Source: Eopsaltria australis
Lineage: Eukaryota; Chordata; Aves; Passeriformes; Petroicidae
Direction: 5' to 3'
Length of the DNA: 64,000 nucleotides
Assembly (NCBI GenBank): GCA_034509425.1
Contig: JAVTVJ010000130.1
Span: 1,853,501 to 1,917,500, forward strand
How positions within the stretch are numbered: the stretch's first letter is position 1; the number at the start of each line of letters is the position of its first letter. Below the pieces are notes generated by a model. The model worked only from the letters and a program-made list of their open reading frames with translations, did not search any database and was not told where the DNA came from. Both the position numbers and the translations under genes were made by a program. Shown piece by piece: positions 36,601-46,328 of the stretch.

Positions 36601-39454
36601 AGGGGCATAGAGCATGACCATGCACAAGAGATGAGTCACTGCAGACTGGCCCTGAAGAATCCTTTAACTCTGAACCTTGTGGTGTGCTCTGCACCAGCCT
36701 GTAACAGCCAGGGATCTTCAGGCTTTGTCTGCTTAAGCTGCAAATGGAAAAATGCCAATGTTCATTTCCTGTGGCTCTGGTGATGTCAACCCCAAAGAAA
36801 ATCCGTTTGTTTTTTAGAGGACACACGCTGAAGTGTGTTCACAACCTGAGCTTGATGAGCTCTGTAATGCACCAAGGAGTATGTGGTTCTCCATTTAATG
36901 CTGCACTATCCTTTTGGGAAAGACTCCCTTTTGCAATAACCTGAGCAGTGAAGAGCCCTCAGATGAATTCAGATGAGCAGTGCTGAGTCACTTGTGAGGC
37001 AGTTTGACTCCAAGGTGTGCTTAGTTTTAGGTTTTACTGGCACAGAGAATACCAGTTCTTTGTCTTAGCTGCTCTGAGGTTTTTAGTTTGGTTTTTTTTT
37101 TTCTTGAGTCAAATGAAGTGAAAGAAGGAACTGTGGAAGGATGGGAATCTGGGAAGGTCTATGATGTTCCAGGACCATTTCAAATAGTGTGTATTTTATC
37201 AGTCTAGAAGAAGTGCTTTTAAAAACAGAAACAAATCACACATAAGAACTCACCTGTGGTTGAAAGTCAACTGGTTCCAGACCTCGGCATTCAAACTCCA
37301 CAATAGTTTTGAACTTCTCGCTGTCTTCAGCCTGTAATTGAGTCAGAAAACCATTAGTTCCCATCTAATAGAGACAGTGACAAGCATTAGTCTAGGGATG
37401 GATTGCTTTAAAGGCAGCACTGTCATCTCTGATGACCAAGTGACAGCAAAACCCTAGGGCTCATTTCTTGGGTGGTCACTAACTAGAATTTCTTAATCTA
37501 CCACGAGGAAGCCTTCAAAAGGAAACCTAGAGGGGCATTTATCACCTCTAATTTGGGTGATACAGTTCTGTGTTGGCTTATGAAATGTACCAGATTATTC
37601 TACACTTCAAACTGTGCAGGAGTCTACAAGACTATTTCTGTCCAGGGACAAGACCAGCTTTTTGTGTTCTTGAAGGAGGATGATAAAGCAAAAACTCAAA
37701 ATAGTGTTAATGCTTATTTTTCACTTGTTACATAGAAGAAGAAACAAACTTACATTGTAAGGCTTGATTGTCTGACTTAAAATATCTAAAGCAAAAAAAA
37801 AAAAAAAAGTATACAAGTGAGTGGCACTGTCTTCAGTTTTATTCAGCACAAACCAAGCACCAGGATCTTCTTTCAAAGGAATTTCGTTATACAAAGCAAG
37901 AGAAACAAAGTCAGCAGGCATTTCCTGCTGCTGGTCTTCAAAAGGTAAAATGCAATTTTTTTCCCTTCTCCTGAGAAGTTTACACTGCACCATTTTTCCC
38001 TACCAATGCCAGAAAGATTTGCATGCTTTTGTAAAATAACAATATGGATGAGTTTTGTTCATGCAGAAGCCTGGACTCACCAGGAGGCTTTGCTGTCTCC
38101 ATGAATGTGATGTCCAGAATGTGCCTGCTGGGAACTCAAGCACCAGTGCACAAGGGCAAAAATCCCTGGTGAAAGCTCTTTACAAACAGTGTCAAGCAAA
38201 AATGGGGACTAAAAGATAAACTGTGAAATGGATGATTCCTGATCAGTGCACAAGCACGTACCGATGGAGTTCTCCCTGGAGCAGAGCTTGCACTTCTGCA
38301 CCATCGTGGCGCTTCCTCGGCCGCCTTTCAGGGGGGCACTGTCCTAAAATCCGTGACGAGAGAGACATTTGTAACCACTTCAGCTGAGCCACTGGAAACC
38401 TCTGAAAAGCTAAGGTAGTTTTTACAATGATCTTTATCTTTTTAAAAATACTGCAGCAAGGCAGCTTTTTTTTTTTTTTTTTTTTGTAACTACAGAGATT
38501 AATAATTCAGCAAGCTGCAATTATCAAAAAATAATTCTGTTCTAGACTTCAGATAAGGAATGATATTTATGTCTTATCCATATAGGCATGCTCTACTAAT
38601 TCTTCAAAATACATTCTTACCATTCAGCTGTATGCAACAAAAAGAGATTATTATTGCTAAGAAGAGAAAAGTAACCCTGACAAATTTTATTCTGCTTTTT
38701 CAGCTTCTGAATGCTGATTTAGCATGCTTAACTCATCTTGATTTACCTAACCTTCTCCAAAAGAATTCCATCAGCATCAGAGAAATACGCTATAGGCACA
38801 AACTTATTTTGATACCACTTCAAAATTTCTTTTTAAATTAAAGTTTTACAGAAAGGTGTTTTTTAAAAGCAAATGTAAATATATTGTTACCAACGGCAAC
38901 CATTTCAATTAACAGTCTCCAAATATTTCTTTTAATACGGAACACGACAATCTTCTAAATGCATATAGGCATTGGAAAACTATCTCATCTAGAGGGCGAG
39001 TTGTCACATCCCTGATGCGGATACGTGTGGAAGAGGCAGGTTTGTGTTCGTATTTTTGCTCAGAGGCAGGTTACCAGGGGCACACGCACCATCAGCCGCA
39101 GGTACTGCCACTTCTCGGAGATTTCACCGCAGTTCCCACATTTCAGCTGGAGAACACAAATCGGAAAGGTTGAAAGCTGTCAATAATCAGGGATTTGCGC
39201 CGCTCCCGGCCCCGGCCCCGCGGCCCCGCACCTTGAGGTACCATCGGAAGTCCTGGCCCTCGGCCCGCAGCCGGGTGATGTTCTCCAGCGTGGCGCGGAG
39301 CTGCAGCCCGATCCTCTGCAAGGCAAGCGGCGGAGCGGCGTCAGCCCCGGCCGGCCCGGCTGCCCCCTGCCCCCATGGTCCCGGGGCTCCGGGCAAGGCT
39401 CCCCCCTGCCCCCGTGGCCTCGGGGCTCCGGGCAAGGCTCTCACCTACCCCCAT
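33600..39454 (-). CDS. CZIB: CZIB (C1orf123 homologue), CXXC-motif zinc-binding protein, complete in eight coding exons
   Basis: Encodes a 160-residue protein, the same length as human CZIB, a small widely expressed zinc-binding protein of the DUF866 family whose cellular role is not well established. Exons are 39449-39454, 39232-39315, 39090-39146, 38262-38343, 37754-37785, 37254-37331, 34455-34520 and 33600-33677. All have GT-AG ends, and the total of 483 nt is exactly 161 codons. Two zinc-ligand pairs are visible, CGNC (residues 33-36) and CKLC (about 67-70), with [20 protein letters not shown] conserved between species. The last residues are VTHKFVKC. The first exon contributes only Met-Gly to the coding sequence. 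The ATG is in good context (G at -3 and +4) inside a CpG-rich promoter. Every exon matches the human protein as recalled, with minor substitutions, so identity is very secure although only two exons lie in long frames. Confidence 0.96.
34455..34520 (-). CDS. CZIB: CZIB coding exon 7
   Basis: 22 codons; acceptor TGTGTTTGCAG, donor GTATGT. Encodes [20 protein letters not shown] then EK. The intron before it (34521-37253) is 2.7 kb, the longest in the gene. Confidence 0.94.
34521..37253 (-). other. CZIB: CZIB intron 6
   Basis: 2.7 kb, AT-rich, no recognisable repeat or RNA gene. Introns 33678-34454, 37332-37753, 37786-38261 and 38344-39089 are likewise plain apart from homopolymer tracts (A run 37792-37808, T run 38467-38485). 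Confidence 0.8.
37254..37331 (-). CDS. CZIB: CZIB coding exon 6
   Basis: 26 codons; acceptor CTCAATTACAG, donor GTGAGT. Encodes [20 protein letters not shown] and VDFQPQ, the best conserved block of the protein. Confidence 0.94.
37754..37785 (-). CDS. CZIB: CZIB coding exon 5 (32-nt small exon)
   Basis: Acceptor TTTGCTTTAG behind an 18-nt T run, donor GTAAGT. Encodes (D)[10 protein letters not shown]; phases 1 and 0 match its neighbours. Far too short to see as a frame, recognised by homology. Confidence 0.92.
38262..38343 (-). CDS. CZIB: CZIB coding exon 4, second zinc CXXC
   Basis: 82 nt; acceptor GGATTTTAG, donor GTACGT. Encodes [20 protein letters not shown] and CSRENSI, carrying the second cysteine pair CKLC. 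Confidence 0.94.
39090..39146 (-). CDS. CZIB: CZIB coding exon 3, first zinc CXXC
   Basis: 19 codons; acceptor GTTCTCCAG, donor GTGCGT. Encodes [19 protein letters not shown], with the first cysteine pair. Confidence 0.94.
39232..39315 (-). CDS. CZIB: CZIB coding exon 2
   Basis: 28 codons; acceptor TTGCCTTGCAG, donor GTGCGG. Encodes [20 protein letters not shown] and QDFRWYLK, the start of the beta-sandwich fold. Confidence 0.94.
39449..39454 (-). CDS. CZIB: CZIB coding exon 1 (ATG GGG only)
   Basis: Two codons, Met-Gly, before donor GTAGGTGAG. The next exon starts AGG ATC GGG, giving [16 protein letters not shown] against human MGKIALQLKATLENIT. An alternative donor four bases on (GTGAGA) would shift the frame and is rejected. 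Confidence 0.85.
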
Positions 39455-39650
39455 GGCTCCGCGGGTTCCCTGCGAGTCGCTGCTCTCGCCGCAGCCGTGC
39501 CCTCAGCCAAGATGGCGGCGCCGCGCTCGCTGCCCGGCTGGGCCGGCGCGGAGCCGCGTCTGCCCTCAGCCAAGATGGCCCCGCTGCGCGCCATGGCGGG
39601 AGGTGCCGGGAAGCGGAAGGCAGCGTTTCCAACATTCCAGGTCAATTAAT
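39455..39650 (-). promoter_or_regulatory. CZIB: CZIB promoter with twin YY1-type motifs in a CpG-rich block
   Basis: Upstream of the CZIB ATG lies CG-dense DNA holding the 19-bp direct repeat TGCCCTCAGCCAAGATGGC at 39498-39516 and 39561-39579, 63 bp apart. Each copy contains AAGATGGC, the core of the YY1 site (AAGATGGCGGC), fully matched in the first copy. YY1 sites of this type sit just at or after the start of many housekeeping genes. A third CCATGGCGG follows at about 39591. Confidence 0.65.
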
Positions 39651-40219
39651 CACTTTTTTTTTAACGGCAGCGTCTTCTTGGAGAACACAGACGTGTTAAG
39701 AGAAAGCAAAGGCACGGCTTGGCACCACTGCCATGGGGTCGTCTCAGGGCCTGCGGGGGCCCCCTCAAAGTCTTTTAACTAATGCTGCACAACAGATCTG
39801 CTAGACTATAACTAAACTAAATACATTCTGGGTTGCTTTTCAGCTTCTCTGAAGCTGGATGGGACAATCCAGTGAATATCCTGGATGGCTCCTGGGTGGT
39901 CTGCTGTTTGTCTCTGCTCTGGAGGCAAGCAGGTAACTCTGGTCTGGAATGAAGGTGATGTGTGTCTGCTATAACCAGTTATCCTGAGCAGAGTGTCAGA
40001 TGTTGTTCTTCTCTGGCCAACAGAATACCCAGCTCAGGACAGTCACTAAAGTTTGTCTTGACAGCTGGCAAAAGTTTCATTTCACAGAGCCAGGCTTCAT
40101 TCCTTTTTTTACGGCTGTGTAGAGAAGTACAGTGTGTGTGTGACACAAGTGAAGTGACACACGCTGAATGCACCGTTATAAAGTGTTAGAAGTCAGTCTC
40201 TCACCACAGCTTAAAAATT
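39651..40219. other. Spacer between CZIB promoter and MAGOH 3' end
   Basis: About 0.6 kb between two minus-strand genes in tandem. Nothing recognised; the short frames on both strands look like chance. Confidence 0.7.
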
Positions 40220-40239
40220 AAAAACGCAAATCTCACCCT

Positions 40240-40245
40240 TTTATT
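40240..40245 (-). terminator. MAGOH: MAGOH poly(A) signal AATAAA
   Basis: TTTATT on the plus strand, about 155 nt beyond the MAGOH stop codon. The 3'UTR (about 40220-40398) is rich in A and AAAAC runs on the plus strand. Confidence 0.7.
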
Positions 40246-40398
40246 GAGTCGTTGACAGTTTGTAACAAAAACAAAAACAACAATCAAAAAAATAATCTAA
40301 AATACACAAAAATTTCAGAAACAGTGAAGAACTGGAATAGGATCCTCCCTTCCCACCCCTGCTGCTAACACTGCAATACAAACTTCTGTTCGTCTGAT

Positions 40399-40498
40399 TT
40401 AAATTGGTTTAATCTTGAAGTGGAGTCCAATAAGACTGAAGACGAGACACTTAAGGTCCTGGACCAGGTAGTAGAACACTCTCAAGCCTTCTGGATCT
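40399..40498 (-). CDS. MAGOH: MAGOH coding exon 5 and stop
   Basis: Acceptor GCATTGCAG. Completes lysine and encodes [20 protein letters not shown] then [12 protein letters not shown] and TAA. Confidence 0.95.
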
Positions 40499-41986
40499 CT
40501 GCAATGCACAACAGAAGAAGAAAAGGGGAAAAAAAGTTTAAGACTGATGCTCTCAGAGAACAGGTTACAGAACTAATGTATTAAAAAACCCCAAAGCCTA
40601 TATGGGAACTTTTTAGATTTCCTCCTAGACATTAACAGATTTGTTTCATTCATTCATTGATTAAATATTCTGTACTCCAACTGTGAACATTTTAAGTCTT
40701 CACAAAATATGCATTTTTATCATGCAAGCAGCTATCAACAGCACTTGGGATTAAAAAAAAAAAACAAACAAACCCAAACCATGATAGTCAGTCTTTTCAG
40801 CTTAGTGTCTTGATTCTCCCAAAGAAATTGTTACCAACAGGCCAATGGCAGCTCAGACTATGTGTGTAACAGGGTTCCTACAGCCAGGTCTGTTCCTAGT
40901 GAGTTTGGAAACAGAGCCTGTAACACCACAGTCTAAAGGCATTTGGCACACTCTGCTGCAACACAGAGCACTGGTGCCCCCAGGAGCCAATTTGTACTTT
41001 GAAGCAATATAAAATACAAGTACCCAATAATCAAGAAGTTCTAATTTAGATTGGTAAATAGAAACAAGGGCAGCATAAAAAGCAGAGTACATACTTGGAT
41101 TGATTTACATCAATGAGGGAACCGATTTTTGACGTGGTAAAGGAGATGTGCTCGTCACCAATTACTATCTCAAGCTCCTGGAAAACAAAAGGTTATAGGA
41201 ACTCAGTGCTTCATGGTACCAGTTACAGAAATAGCTCAGTACTGTGATGGTTTTTATTTTCCATTACAAATTTCTAAAACAAAGATATCAAATGCATTTG
41301 TTTGTAGATCGTATTAGCTTCCACAACTACACTGCCACTGAGGCACTACTCAGGTTTTAAAGCAGTAAAAAGTACTCAGGTTTTCCCTTTTGGCTGGCAA
41401 CAACACTGGCTTGAAGAAAAGTTTTAGTTATGCTTCCAAGCAGCTAACACATCAGAATTTAAAGAGCAATTAGAAAAGACACTGTGCACCCTACCTGTCG
41501 GCCCACTCTGTCAGGAGGAGGCCACAGAGCATCATCTTCTTTTGTGATTTCACTGTCGTCGATTATTCTCTTCAGCTCTTCCATCACACTCTTATGCACG
41601 TAAGCCTGGACACAGCATTCCGGCAGAGAAATAAATACAACCCTGCCCACAACATCCCAGCACTGAAACCCAACCCCGAGCCGCTGCAGCCGGCACAAAC
41701 GCCCTCAGCCGCGCTGCACAGCGCTGCCCTGACCTCTTTTCGGATCATCACATCGTTCTTGTAGTTGCTGTTGTTGGCGTAGCGCAGCTTTCCTGTGGGG
41801 AGAGGCCAGGCATTAAACCCCGCCGGGGATCCCCGCAGCCCGCTCCCCCACCCTCCGAGAGCCCGCCTCGCCTCCCCCAGCCCCCAGCCCACTCTCACCG
41901 TCAGGCCGGAACTCGAACTCGAGGAACTCGTGTCCGAACTTCCCCTTGTGCCCCACGTAGTAGCGCAGGTAGAAATCGCTCGCCAT
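40399..41986 (-). CDS. MAGOH: MAGOH, exon junction complex core subunit, complete in five exons
   Basis: Mago nashi homologue. It forms a stable heterodimer with RBM8A (Y14) and locks EIF4A3 on spliced mRNA, acting in nucleus and cytoplasm in mRNA localisation, translation and nonsense-mediated decay. Exons are 41899-41986, 41734-41792, 41495-41605, 41095-41177 and 40399-40498, totalling 441 nt and 146 residues, the length of the human protein. From residue 3 on the translation appears identical or nearly so to human MAGOH ([19 protein letters not shown] ... GLHFKIKPI); residue 2 is Ala where human has Glu. All junctions are GT-AG and in phase. The intact introns exclude a retrocopy. The ATG is preceded by GCC and followed by G (strong context) within a CpG island. 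Confidence 0.98.
41095..41177 (-). CDS. MAGOH: MAGOH coding exon 4
   Basis: 83 nt; acceptor GTTTTCCAG, donor GTATGT. Encodes [20 protein letters not shown] then LIDVNQS plus the first two bases of lysine. Confidence 0.95.
41495..41605 (-). CDS. MAGOH: MAGOH coding exon 3
   Basis: 37 codons; acceptor CTGTGTCCAG, donor GTAGGG. Encodes [20 protein letters not shown] and [17 protein letters not shown], the Y14-facing helix and following loop. Confidence 0.96.
41734..41792 (-). CDS. MAGOH: MAGOH coding exon 2
   Basis: 59 nt; acceptor TCTCCCCACAG, donor GTCAGG. Encodes [19 protein letters not shown] after completing the split glycine. Confidence 0.95.
41899..41986 (-). CDS. MAGOH: MAGOH coding exon 1
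   Basis: 29 codons plus G; donor GTGAGA. Encodes [20 protein letters not shown] then FLEFEFRPD. Residue 2 is Ala where human MAGOH has Glu, while MAGOHB proteins begin MAVASDFY; the exon-intron structure and locus still identify MAGOH. Confidence 0.95.
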
Positions 41987-42194
41987 GGCCGCGCCACAGC
42001 TCGGCATGAACGGAACGTCAGGGCCCGTGCAGGGCGCGGCTTCCTGGCACGCACAGAGCGCCGCGCGCCGCCCCTGCCGACACCGGGCGCGCCCGCCCCC
42101 TGGCGGCCGGCGGGAGATAAGGCCGGGCTGTGAGGGGGGAGCTCGGAACCGCTCCCTCAGCGCGGCTCCACCGGCACGGAGCCAGCACCCGAGC

Positions 42195-42302
42195 GGGACA
42201 CAGCCGCGACAGAGCCCGGATCCAGCGGGACACAGCCGGGACAGAGCCCGGATCCAGCGGGACACAGCCGGAACAGAGCCCGGATCCAGCGGGACACAGC
42301 CT
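42195..42302. repeat. 32-bp tandem repeat upstream of MAGOH, 3.4 copies
   Basis: Unit gggacacagccgggacagag followed by cccggatccagc at 42195, 42227 and 42259, with a partial fourth copy. Copies differ at only one or two positions, so the array is young. It lies 210-315 bp above the MAGOH ATG. Confidence 0.93.
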
Positions 42303-42570
42303 AAAGTCACCCGGGGCGATCCCATAGCGACACGAGACGGTGCCAGGTGAGGGGTCGCCGCACATCCGCTGTTCCAGGGCAGGGTCCCGGGCCCTCGGCA
42401 GGCTCCGTTGAGGAGCAGTTAGTCACTGGTTACACTTGTTAATAGCTCCTAGCGATACTCAGTCATGCTAAGGAAAGAGAGGTGATGTGTAATGCGGCCG
42501 TTTGTGGTGAGCACTGACGGTTGCATTCAGTGCTACTGCAAGAAGTTAACACACGTCTCTTCACGCTGCA

Positions 42571-42700
42571 CCCATTCCAAGGTAGGAGGGGCCCACCAAG
42601 ACCATCAGATTTATATTTTTCTTAAGTGACCCAGATAAGAATCGAACACGCAACCTTGCCATAAGCAGCCCCGTGCTTTATCCGCTGGGCTAGTCCTAGA
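42571..42700 (-). mobile_element. tRNA-headed SINE with CR1-like tail (TguSINE1-like), minus orientation
   Basis: On the minus strand an A-box-like TAGCCCAGCGGATAAAGC (42675-42692) and a B-box-like GGTTGCGTGTTCGATTC (42639-42655) are spaced as in a tRNA, and GGCAAGGTTGCGTGTTCGAT resembles tRNA-Ile. The tail reads GATGGTCTTGGTGGGCCCCT then CCTACCTTGGAATG, like the CR1 3' end. This head-tail combination is that of TguSINE1, described from zebra finch. Acceptor and T-stem pairing are lost, so it is not a working tRNA. Confidence 0.6.
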
Positions 42701-44272
42701 GGTGGTGGCTGTCCCACACCAGTTGAGGTGATCCCAGGGCTGGCACTGGCAGAGGTCCACCAAGATGAGTTAATTGCAGAGGCATTTCCTGGTCTCCACC
42801 ACATTAATTAATTCATTCATTCCAGAGGGGTTTGGTCACCTCCTTTCTGCACAGAGGGAACAAGCACTGTGCGTTTCTGATTTTAAGCAAAATTAACTAC
42901 AGTGCACAAGTTTGCGTCTTTTGAAGCAGTTTGGTGCCTCACTGGGACTGGTGTGTTGAGATCCCTCATCTGAAGTTTGAGAGTTAATGGACTGGGGGTA
43001 AATCCTGCCCTTTTCTGCTTTGGGAACTGCTGAAAGGAGGTAGCCAGAGACATGTCCTTTTGTAAAATATTCCCTTCTGCAAGAAAAATTCAGAAACAGG
43101 GTGTCTCTTGTGCTCATCACTAGACGGGACACTTTTTATTGAGGATACAGAATGAGGGAGGGTGGTTTGTACTGCGGTGGTGTTGGAAATGGGTTTACAC
43201 TGATGGACGTGATTTCATTTAGATGGTGCTGCCTCACATCCCAGTGCGGGGCTAATGGAACTCACTCTGCTTTCCTTAGAGTTACAGCAAGGCTAAGTCA
43301 GGCAATATTCACTCTTATTCATTGTTTTTCACGTCTTTGTGCTTGAATGTTCTCAGTTGCATTCTGCATTCTTTAGGAATTTCCATTCTGTAAAATGTCT
43401 GAAAGTTGTCCCTTCAGTAGAAGAGTCCTACTGGTACAGAAATAGCCAACCTGTTGCTTTATAACATCTGCAGGTGCTGCAAAGAAATTAAAACATGACC
43501 TTAAAAAATGTAACATTTGTATTTATACCAGATTGAAGAATTTTTTTTTCAGAATTATTACCCTGCTTATTTAGTGAACTTGGTTGTCCACTCTAAAGGT
43601 AATACCAAGTACTGTCTGGTTTGTCTCTAAGTTCAGATATTTGGTTTCGTTTGGTTTAGTTGTTTTTTGTTTTGTTTTGTTTTTTTATTTTTATGAGAGA
43701 ATCACTCCACTGTAATTGTCTAAATTGTTTATAAGCCTTTTCAGGAATATCAGTGCTTAATGTATATTTATTTAAATTTCTGTGTTGGAAGGAAGAGCAA
43801 ACTGGCAGAGGAGTTATCCCAAGAACCTGCATTTCAATTCTTTCCGGAGCTGTCAACTGTCTTTGAGTTCTCGGTATTAATTCTAACATACTTTATGATA
43901 AATGCATATTATAGGTGATATAAAAATGTTTTTTTGCCGTGTGTATATTAGTTTTTTTGTCTAAGTAAAACAAATGCCGTGTTTGATGGTGATGCAGTGG
44001 GTAGAGAATTGCTGCCAGTGGTGTTTGGGTTATCTTGACACATTCCCAATCCCAAACATGCTCTGCTTGAATGCATTGGCTTAAGTATGTGATTATGAAA
44101 GGCATTGTAGTTCTTTCCATTCTGCTTAAAAGCATCTATAAACACTGATTGTTCTGTCTCTTAAGAAAGTATCTCTATAAACACACATTTGTAGCATAAT
44201 TTTAGATACGATAGAAGGAGGGTAATGTAACAATGTGCATATGGAATCCTGATACTGGTACTGGTTTATCAT

Positions 44273-44293
44273 GGGTTTGGGTTAGGGTGGGGG
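44273..44293 (+). other. G-quadruplex motif with telomere-like repeats
   Basis: GGG-TTT-GGG-TTA-GGG-T-GGGGG: four G-tracts with loops of three, three and one bases, meeting the standard intramolecular quadruplex pattern. The central GGGTTTGGGTTAGGG resembles about two degenerate telomere units. Single short site, not a telomeric array. Confidence 0.8.
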
Positions 44294-46308
44294 TTTTTGT
44301 TTGTTTTTGAAGAAGAGCAAAAGATACATGATTTTCTCCTCTGACCTATGGGGAGCAGGCACCTGTGGGACTTGGAAAAACGGGAGAGATCAGATAAACA
44401 TGCTCTGAATATTTCTATTTATTTGGGCTTTTTTCTCATGTCAATAAAAGAGCAGATGGCTTGAATGAATCAACTTACTTTGGATCCATAATTTAACTTA
44501 GTTTTAAGATTGCGAGATTTGTGATTGTTTCTTGAAATAGTTGTATTTCTGCTATTTTTTTCTCTTCACTAGAAATGTTGAATGCTTTGGAGAACTGGGT
44601 GACAGAATTTTTTTCACAGATTGCAAATAAGTCAGGTTGTTTTCTGATGTTTTTCCATGTCTGTGAAACCATGTTCCAAACATAGAGAATTTTATGCAAC
44701 TCGTTTTCATTGTATCTGCAGAGCCTTTAATTCCTACTGATTCCCCTATCAAAGAAACTGCTTTTGCTGAGAAAAGTAAGACAATATAATCTCTGAAAGT
44801 TAAAAAACTCCCCAAAATACTTCTTTAAAATGTGTTCCATAGAATTTAACGTGCTCCATGGTGAGGATCTTGACTTCACATGTAGATCCTTGTTATGCCT
44901 GTGTTACTTCTTCAGTTGCTGGGAAGAGAATTTTGTTCTGGTTTTGAAGAATGTTAATTCCTTTGCCTCTGCATTGTGTGAGAGATAATGAGTATCAAAT
45001 GCACCCTGAGTCAGCAGGGTGTTGTGGCTGCTGAGAGACAAACTGGGGGGTGCCGTGTTAACCCTAAGCTGTGCATTTTAATGCACTATTTATGAGAGTT
45101 TGTATTTTGAAATTGCAATATGGTCAAGTTTCACCTACTTGGTTAAAAATACAGCTCTCTAAGAAGGAGACTTGTTTTGGTGCCAAGTAAAACAGCCTTA
45201 CTACTCTGAGGTGAGTTTCTCCCACAGGGCTGTGCTGCTGTGGTTGCTTATTGACTGAAAGACTCTGCTCACAAGGCACTTCTCACTGGTGATGACTTAG
45301 TAAACCAAAATGGGGTGTATTGACTTCTGTATTAGAAGGACCAAATCCTAAGCCTAGCATAGACTCCTGTGTGTAAATGAGTGCCTGGAAAGAAGAAAGA
45401 TTAGTGGAAATTAATAGAAAAAAGGACTGGAAGGGTCTGTCATTGTGGCCCTTTCTCCCTGCTTTTTCTACAGATTTTTTGTGTCAAAAAGTTTCTAATG
45501 TCATTGACTTTCTCATTTAAAAAGTCATCTGAATCTGCTGGGTTTGGCAAGGCAGGAAGTTGGGGTGCAGTGGTGTATGAGAACTGAGGAGTATCTGGGG
45601 TCCAGCACTGATGCATCCACCTCTTCGGAGTTTATTTCCACAAATAATTTAAAGAAACAAATATTACTTATTTAAATGGTTTATTTATTTTTCATGGTAG
45701 AACTTGTCTTGAACTTATTCAAAATAGCTCTTATTTAAAAATAGATGTGTGTTAATTCTCGCTTCAGAATTTTACAACGATAGTTATGAGGGCTGACAAG
45801 GGGAAGTTTGTCTCCAGTGGTTGCTTCTTGGAAGGAAGAATCTGCACATTTAGACTGAAATTACCCTTTGTGAATTGTCCTCCAAGTTGTTCTCCAAGAA
45901 ATACATAAGAAAGAGGTATTTCATGTCACTGCATGTTTCAGGCTCTTCATTTCATCATTAGCCAAGTGCTGTATTCCAGTCATGTATTTCTGTGTAAACT
46001 GATTTTATTTAAACAAATCTGCCAAACTCTTTAAGGGTTTCCCTGGTGGCAGGGAGTGAGCACAGGTATTTATTTAGCCTTCAGCCCATGACCTTCCTAT
46101 AGAGGTGGGTTATGTCTCTATAAATGTGGAAATAAGCAAAGGAGTGCTTATGTCCTTGATTGGAAGGACATCGTGGCTGTGCTGAGCTGCTCGAGATGAT
46201 ACTTCAGACATGGGCAACAAAGAAACTTTTCTTTGCTTCCATCTGGCCTTGCTTTATATTCAATAAACATTATTCTCTTTTTTTCCTTTATTTGAAACGC
46301 TTTACCAA

Positions 46309-46328
46309 GTTTGTTTGTTTGTTTGTTC
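46309..46328. repeat. GTTT microsatellite
   Basis: About five GTTT units in the MAGOH-LRP8 intergenic region. Probably polymorphic, no gene nearby. Confidence 0.7.

Larger units (their letters stand above)
41790..42400. promoter_or_regulatory. MAGOH: MAGOH CpG-rich promoter region
   Basis: CG-dense, G+C-rich DNA from MAGOH intron 1 through exon 1 into the upstream flank, ending in a 32-bp tandem repeat. Consistent with a housekeeping promoter. Start site not determinable here. Confidence 0.7.

Noticed and set aside
39044..39649. 201-codon plus-strand frame over the CZIB promoter
   Set aside because: It runs antisense through CZIB exons 1-3 in CpG-rich DNA; Ala/Pro-rich composition follows from GC content.
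41795..42350. Several 110-170-codon frames around MAGOH exon 1
   Set aside because: GC-rich promoter DNA and a 32-bp repeat lack stops by composition; only the MAGOH exon frame matches a protein family.
42626..42697. Functional tRNA gene on the minus strand
   Set aside because: A- and B-box-like blocks are present, but acceptor, T-stem and anticodon stem do not pair properly and a CR1-like tail follows. Called as a SINE relic.
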